This document shows positions 61,382 through 64,000 of a stretch of 64,000 bases of DNA, piece by piece. The stretch spans positions 32,866-96,865 of the forward strand of contig NZ_QVMI01000013.1 in NCBI RefSeq assembly GCF_010500965.1, read 5' to 3'. Below the pieces are notes generated by a model that made no database searches, had not been told where the DNA came from, and worked only from the letters and a program-made list of their open reading frames with translations. The translations under genes and the position numbers were made by a program. Source of the stretch: Bacteroides sp. 51 (GTDB lineage Bacteria > Bacteroidota > Bacteroidia > Bacteroidales > Bacteroidaceae). How positions within the stretch are numbered: position 1 is the first letter of the stretch; each line of letters opens with the position of its first letter.

Positions 61382-62200
61382 ATGAAGCAGCAGATTATTC
61401 TATTAACAGGAGGAAGTAGCGGTATTGGACTAGAAGTTGCCAAGCAACTTATGAATAGAGGTGCACGCATATACTCCGCTTCACGACGTATAGGTACGGC
61501 TCAAAAAGCGTTACAAGGTGGTGGAGAAATTATTCCGGTTCAACTTGATATTAATAATGAAGAAGAAACAAACCTGGTTATAAACCGTATTCTTCAAGAG
61601 AGCCAACGAATAGATGCTGTGATTTGTAATGCCGGAAACGGCTTGGCGGGATCTGTAGAAGACACCTCAGCAGATGAGGTCAGATACCAACTGGAAACGA
61701 ATTTCTTTGGTACGGTAAAGACAATCAATGCATGTTTGCCTGTATTTCGTAAGCAAGGATATGGCAAAATAATGTCAACCTCTTCTGTTGCTGCGATTGT
61801 CCCCATCCCCTATCAGGCTTTTTATTCTGCTGGTAAATCGGCATTGTTGACTTTCATGCAAGCCTTATCTATGGAAGTTAAACCCTTTGGAATACAATGT
61901 TGTACGGTACTTCCGGGAGATACCAAAACAGAGTTTACCTCTGCCCGCAAATATACCGAAGCATCACAGCTAGCAGATTCTGCTTATACTGCCCGCATGA
62001 AAAAATCAGTAGAGAAGATGGTACACGATGAAGAGAACGGAATGAGTGCTTCATTCGTTGCCCGTAAAATGACGAATCAAATTATGAGCAAACGAATGAA
62101 ATCTATCCTCATTCCGGGTGTTCAGTATAAGCTGATTTGTTGGTTATTTAACGTTCTTCCTGTAAGATTGAGATTATGGTGTGTCGGACAGTTATATTAA
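61382..62200 (+). CDS. Short-chain dehydrogenase/reductase
   Basis: A 272-residue classical SDR: NAD(P) loop ILLTGGSSGIGLEVAKQL, CNAGNGLAG, and the Ser-Tyr-Lys triad STSSVAAIVPIPYQAFYSAGKSAL. The Arg-rich SASRR after strand 2 favours NADPH. The C-terminal ~45 residues are hydrophobic (YKLICWLFNVLPVRLRLWC) and may attach it to the membrane, as in lipid- or sterol-related SDRs. Substrate unknown. Convergent with the ferredoxin gene, 4-bp overlap. Confidence 0.92.
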   Translation: MKQQIILLTGGSSGIGLEVAKQLMNRGARIYSASRRIGTAQKALQGGGEIIPVQLDINNEEETNLVINRILQESQRIDAVICNAGNGLAGSVEDTSADEVRYQLETNFFGTVKTINACLPVFRKQGYGKIMSTSSVAAIVPIPYQAFYSAGKSALLTFMQALSMEVKPFGIQCCTVLPGDTKTEFTSARKYTEASQLADSAYTARMKKSVEKMVHDEENGMSASFVARKMTNQIMSKRMKSILIPGVQYKLICWLFNVLPVRLRLWCVGQLY

Positions 62201-63057
62201 ATCCACTGTTCATTTTTTACCGTACCATCCAGTGACAGTACAATTATTTTTATAGGTAAATGCTTGGATTGCTCGCGGGCCATTTCTGCAATGCGTACCA
62301 GTCCCTGGCAACAAGGCACCTCCATGACAAGCACTGTCAGCGTTTCAATGCCAGAATGTTCTATCATCTCTGCCAGTTTATCCACATACATTTGTGTATC
62401 ATTATCCAGCTTAGGGCATGCAATCGCCAGTGTTTTCCCTTTCAGAAAGCGGCTATGGAATTCCCCCGTAGCAAATGCAGTACAATCGGCAGCTAATAAC
62501 AAATGTGATCCCTGAAGAAATCCGGCATGCGGATTCAATAGGTGCAATTGTACCGGAAACTGTCTCAGTTCTGATGGTTGAGCATACGATACATTTGCTG
62601 CCGCCACGCCTATGGGAGCAACCGGACGTTTTATCTCCCGCATCATAGCTCCCGGGCAACCGCCTCCACTATGATGGTGATCTTGTTGTTCTCCATGTGA
62701 ACAACCAAAGTTGACTTTTATATTATGTTCCTTCAAATATGCTAGTCCCTGCTTAACCCATTCCTTTTCACCATGTGCTTTCAGATGGTTAAGATGCGCC
62801 AGAATCACAGCTTCACCTTTCGGAACAAGGCGTTCCATTACCGCATCTTCATTATAAGGTTCGGCTTCGCGTTCTTCTAAAGCTATTGCCCCTACAGGAC
62901 ATTCGCCAATACAAGCACCCAATCCGTCACAATACAGGTCGCTTATCATTACGGCCTTTCCGTCAATCAGTTGTAAGGCCCCTTCGTGGCATCCATCTAC
63001 GCACAATCCGCAGCCATTACATAGTTCATCATCAATCTTTATTACGGTCCTTTTCAT
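62197..63057 (-). CDS. Two-[4Fe-4S] ferredoxin with C-terminal extension
   Basis: Starts at the ATG at 63057 (MKRTVIKIDDELCNGCG), 286 residues. The two clusters are bound by CNGCGLCVDGC...and CDGLGACIGECP with the remote cysteines in place. A His/Cys patch (FGCSHGEQQDHHHSGGGCPG) follows, then an unfamiliar C-terminal domain of ~150 residues (VPCCQGLVRIAEMAREQSKH). Proteins like this accompany the hybrid cluster protein and a Crp-type regulator in anaerobes, suggesting electron supply in nitrosative-stress defence; hcp itself is not in the window. Divergent from the regulator. Confidence 0.88.
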   Translation of the reverse strand: MKRTVIKIDDELCNGCGLCVDGCHEGALQLIDGKAVMISDLYCDGLGACIGECPVGAIALEEREAEPYNEDAVMERLVPKGEAVILAHLNHLKAHGEKEWVKQGLAYLKEHNIKVNFGCSHGEQQDHHHSGGGCPGAMMREIKRPVAPIGVAAANVSYAQPSELRQFPVQLHLLNPHAGFLQGSHLLLAADCTAFATGEFHSRFLKGKTLAIACPKLDNDTQMYVDKLAEMIEHSGIETLTVLVMEVPCCQGLVRIAEMAREQSKHLPIKIIVLSLDGTVKNEQWI

Positions 63058-63082
63058 ATCATTAATCATTTATATAGTGATA

Positions 63083-63090
63083 CAAAATTA
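63083..63090 (-). promoter_or_regulatory. -7 promoter element of the ferredoxin gene
   Basis: TAATTTTG on the minus strand, 25 bp before the ATG at 63057. Predicted start near 63077. Confidence 0.6.
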
Positions 63091-63111
63091 CGCAGAAGTA
63101 GAAAGATAAAC

Positions 63112-63127
63112 TGTAACCTATGTTACA
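63112..63127. promoter_or_regulatory. Crp/Fnr-family operator palindrome
   Basis: TGTAACCTATGTTACA, perfect 6-bp arms around 4 bp. Its centre is about 42 bp upstream of the predicted ferredoxin start and 38-39 bp upstream of the predicted regulator start. The GTAAC-N4-GTTAC form is, from memory, that reported for HcpR regulators. Confidence 0.75.
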
Positions 63128-63144
63128 CTATTGGGAAAATATTA

Positions 63145-63152
63145 TACTTTTG
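63145..63152 (+). promoter_or_regulatory. -7 promoter element of the Crp/Fnr regulator gene
   Basis: TACTTTTG, 23 bp before the ATG at 63175; the operator takes the place of a -33 box. Confidence 0.6.
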
Positions 63153-63174
63153 TTGCAACAGTAATACAAACCTT

Positions 63175-63849
63175 ATGAATTTATCCGCTGCAACCCAATG
63201 TTATTTATTCTCTTCTGTTCGTGAAACTGAACTGGAAGAGGTTTTCTCAAAGATAAATGTATCTGAATCGCATTTCAGAAAAGGAACGATCCTCACCATG
63301 CAGGATGAACCTTGCAACAGGTTGATTATTCTACTCAAGGGAAGTGTAAAAGCAGAAATGAGCGATCCCTCCGGTAAGGTAGTGAAAGTAGAAGAAATTC
63401 ACGCACCTAACCCGTTAGCTATTCTTTTCTTATTTGGTGAAAACAACCGTTTCCCTGTGCAGACTACTGCATTAGAGGATATTAATGCTCTTGTTATCCC
63501 TAAACAATCGGTCTTGAGAATGCTCCAAATGAATGAAGTAATCCTTAAAAATTATCTGGATACATCGGCTAACTTTGCTAATCGTCTCAGCAGTAGACTG
63601 CATTTTATGTCTTTCCGATCCATCCGGCAAAAGATAGCTCTATACTTATTAGATTTATCTAAACGTCAACAAACAAATAACATCATATTAGATAAACCCA
63701 AAAGTGTAATTGCAGAATATTTTGCGGTTTCCCGCCCCTCACTGGAAAGAGAATTAACGAAAATGCAACACGACGGACTAATCACAGCCAATAAAAAGCA
63801 AATCTGTTTGATAGAAAAGAATAAGTTAATACAATTAATTAGCTTTTAA
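63175..63849 (+). CDS. Crp/Fnr-family regulator, probably HcpR-like
   Basis: A 224-residue regulator with a cyclic-nucleotide-binding fold (FRKGTILTMQDEPCNRLIILLKGSVKAEM; about residues 15-130), a dimer helix and a helix-turn-helix (VIAEYFAVSRPSLERELTKMQHDGLI). It lacks the N-terminal four-cysteine set of true Fnr and the Arg-Ser cAMP pocket is not evident, so the effector is unknown; HcpR proteins bind haem to sense nitric oxide. The operator next to its own gene suggests autoregulation. Confidence 0.9.
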   Translation: MNLSAATQCYLFSSVRETELEEVFSKINVSESHFRKGTILTMQDEPCNRLIILLKGSVKAEMSDPSGKVVKVEEIHAPNPLAILFLFGENNRFPVQTTALEDINALVIPKQSVLRMLQMNEVILKNYLDTSANFANRLSSRLHFMSFRSIRQKIALYLLDLSKRQQTNNIILDKPKSVIAEYFAVSRPSLERELTKMQHDGLITANKKQICLIEKNKLIQLISF

Positions 63850-63910
63850 TTTTAACATTCTCATAACCAAAACACTGTTTTCATTGTTATACTATATAAA
63901 GAACATCATT

Positions 63911-63930
63911 GCTGGGCACTTATTCCCAGC
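63911..63930 (+). terminator. Hairpin after the Crp/Fnr gene
   Basis: GCTGGG (63911-63916), 8-nt loop, CCCAGC (63925-63930), followed by TGATTTTC; weak T-run, so terminator function is moderate. Confidence 0.6.
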
Positions 63931-64000
63931 TGATTTTCAATTGTTTATAATTTAGTTCTTTGACATTTTTGTAATCGTGTTCAGTAAGTATCTCATTTAC
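63931..64000 (+). other. Unresolved sequence at the window edge
   Basis: AT-rich sequence with TTCTTTGACATTTTTG (about 63956-63971), resembling the start of a strong transcription unit whose body is outside the window. No gene can be assigned. Confidence 0.3.

Noticed and set aside
63931-64000. rRNA operon promoter or CRISPR leader at the right edge
   Set aside because: TTCTTTGACATTTTTG is suggestive, but the downstream sequence needed to decide is outside the window.

Overview
The window is chromosomal DNA from a Bacteroidales bacterium, most likely Parabacteroides or a close Bacteroides relative. The evidence is a SusC/SusD polysaccharide utilization locus, many TonB-linked outer-membrane barrels, TAnnTTTG-type -7 promoter elements, lipoproteins with acidic residues after the lipobox cysteine, and lineage families such as DUF4293, GLPGLI, LruC and a Bacteroidetes-type omega subunit. 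The genus is an inference. There is no rRNA or tRNA gene, no insertion sequence, prophage or CRISPR array that I can see. The left edge cuts a TonB-dependent receptor.

1-17.7 kb: an alpha-mannan utilization locus. A minus-strand block runs mannose-6-phosphate isomerase, ROK sugar kinase, SusC, SusD, SusE-like lipoprotein, GH76, GH76, GH92 and MFS transporter, opposite a divergent GntR/UTRA regulator. The genes spell a route: a surface GH76 cuts mannan, SusCD imports the pieces, periplasmic GH76 and GH92 release mannose, the MFS protein takes it into the cytoplasm, and the ROK kinase and isomerase convert it to fructose-6-phosphate. Substrate assignments are inferred from family and context.

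17.7-32 kb: a repeat-rich 1.07-kb gap, an outer-membrane barrel divergent from a histidine kinase/response regulator pair, lipB, a periplasmic HMA metal-binding protein with a TonB receptor (probable copper uptake), a DUF3298 lipoprotein, rsmG, an MBL hydrolase and gcvP. 32-49 kb: mostly housekeeping genes (patatin, trmN6, lon, tgt, LptF/G-type permease, redox-dead thioredoxin-fold protein, serB, DEAD-box helicase, nucleotidyltransferase-like protein, DUF4293, rpoZ, bamD, ACT protein, paaK, uvrB). 49-58 kb: a probable small RNA with a perfect promoter and terminator, a Dps-like protein, a second kinase/regulator pair divergent from GLPGLI plus outer-membrane barrel genes, and an LruC lipoprotein. 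58-64 kb: Fur-type regulator with a zinc-type P-ATPase, a small charged protein, an SDR, and a ferredoxin divergent from a Crp/Fnr regulator with a palindromic operator placed symmetrically between them.

The most unusual material is between the genes. At least five intergenic sites carry degenerate arrays of exactly 22-bp period, each site with its own sequence and most with an inverted terminal copy. A second family consists of 15-bp mini-hairpins whose arms differ but keep pairing around an AGG (or CCT) loop; one copy forms in-frame codons 6-10 of a response regulator. A third dispersed 20-nt repeat lies directly beside two start codons and supplies a stop codon.
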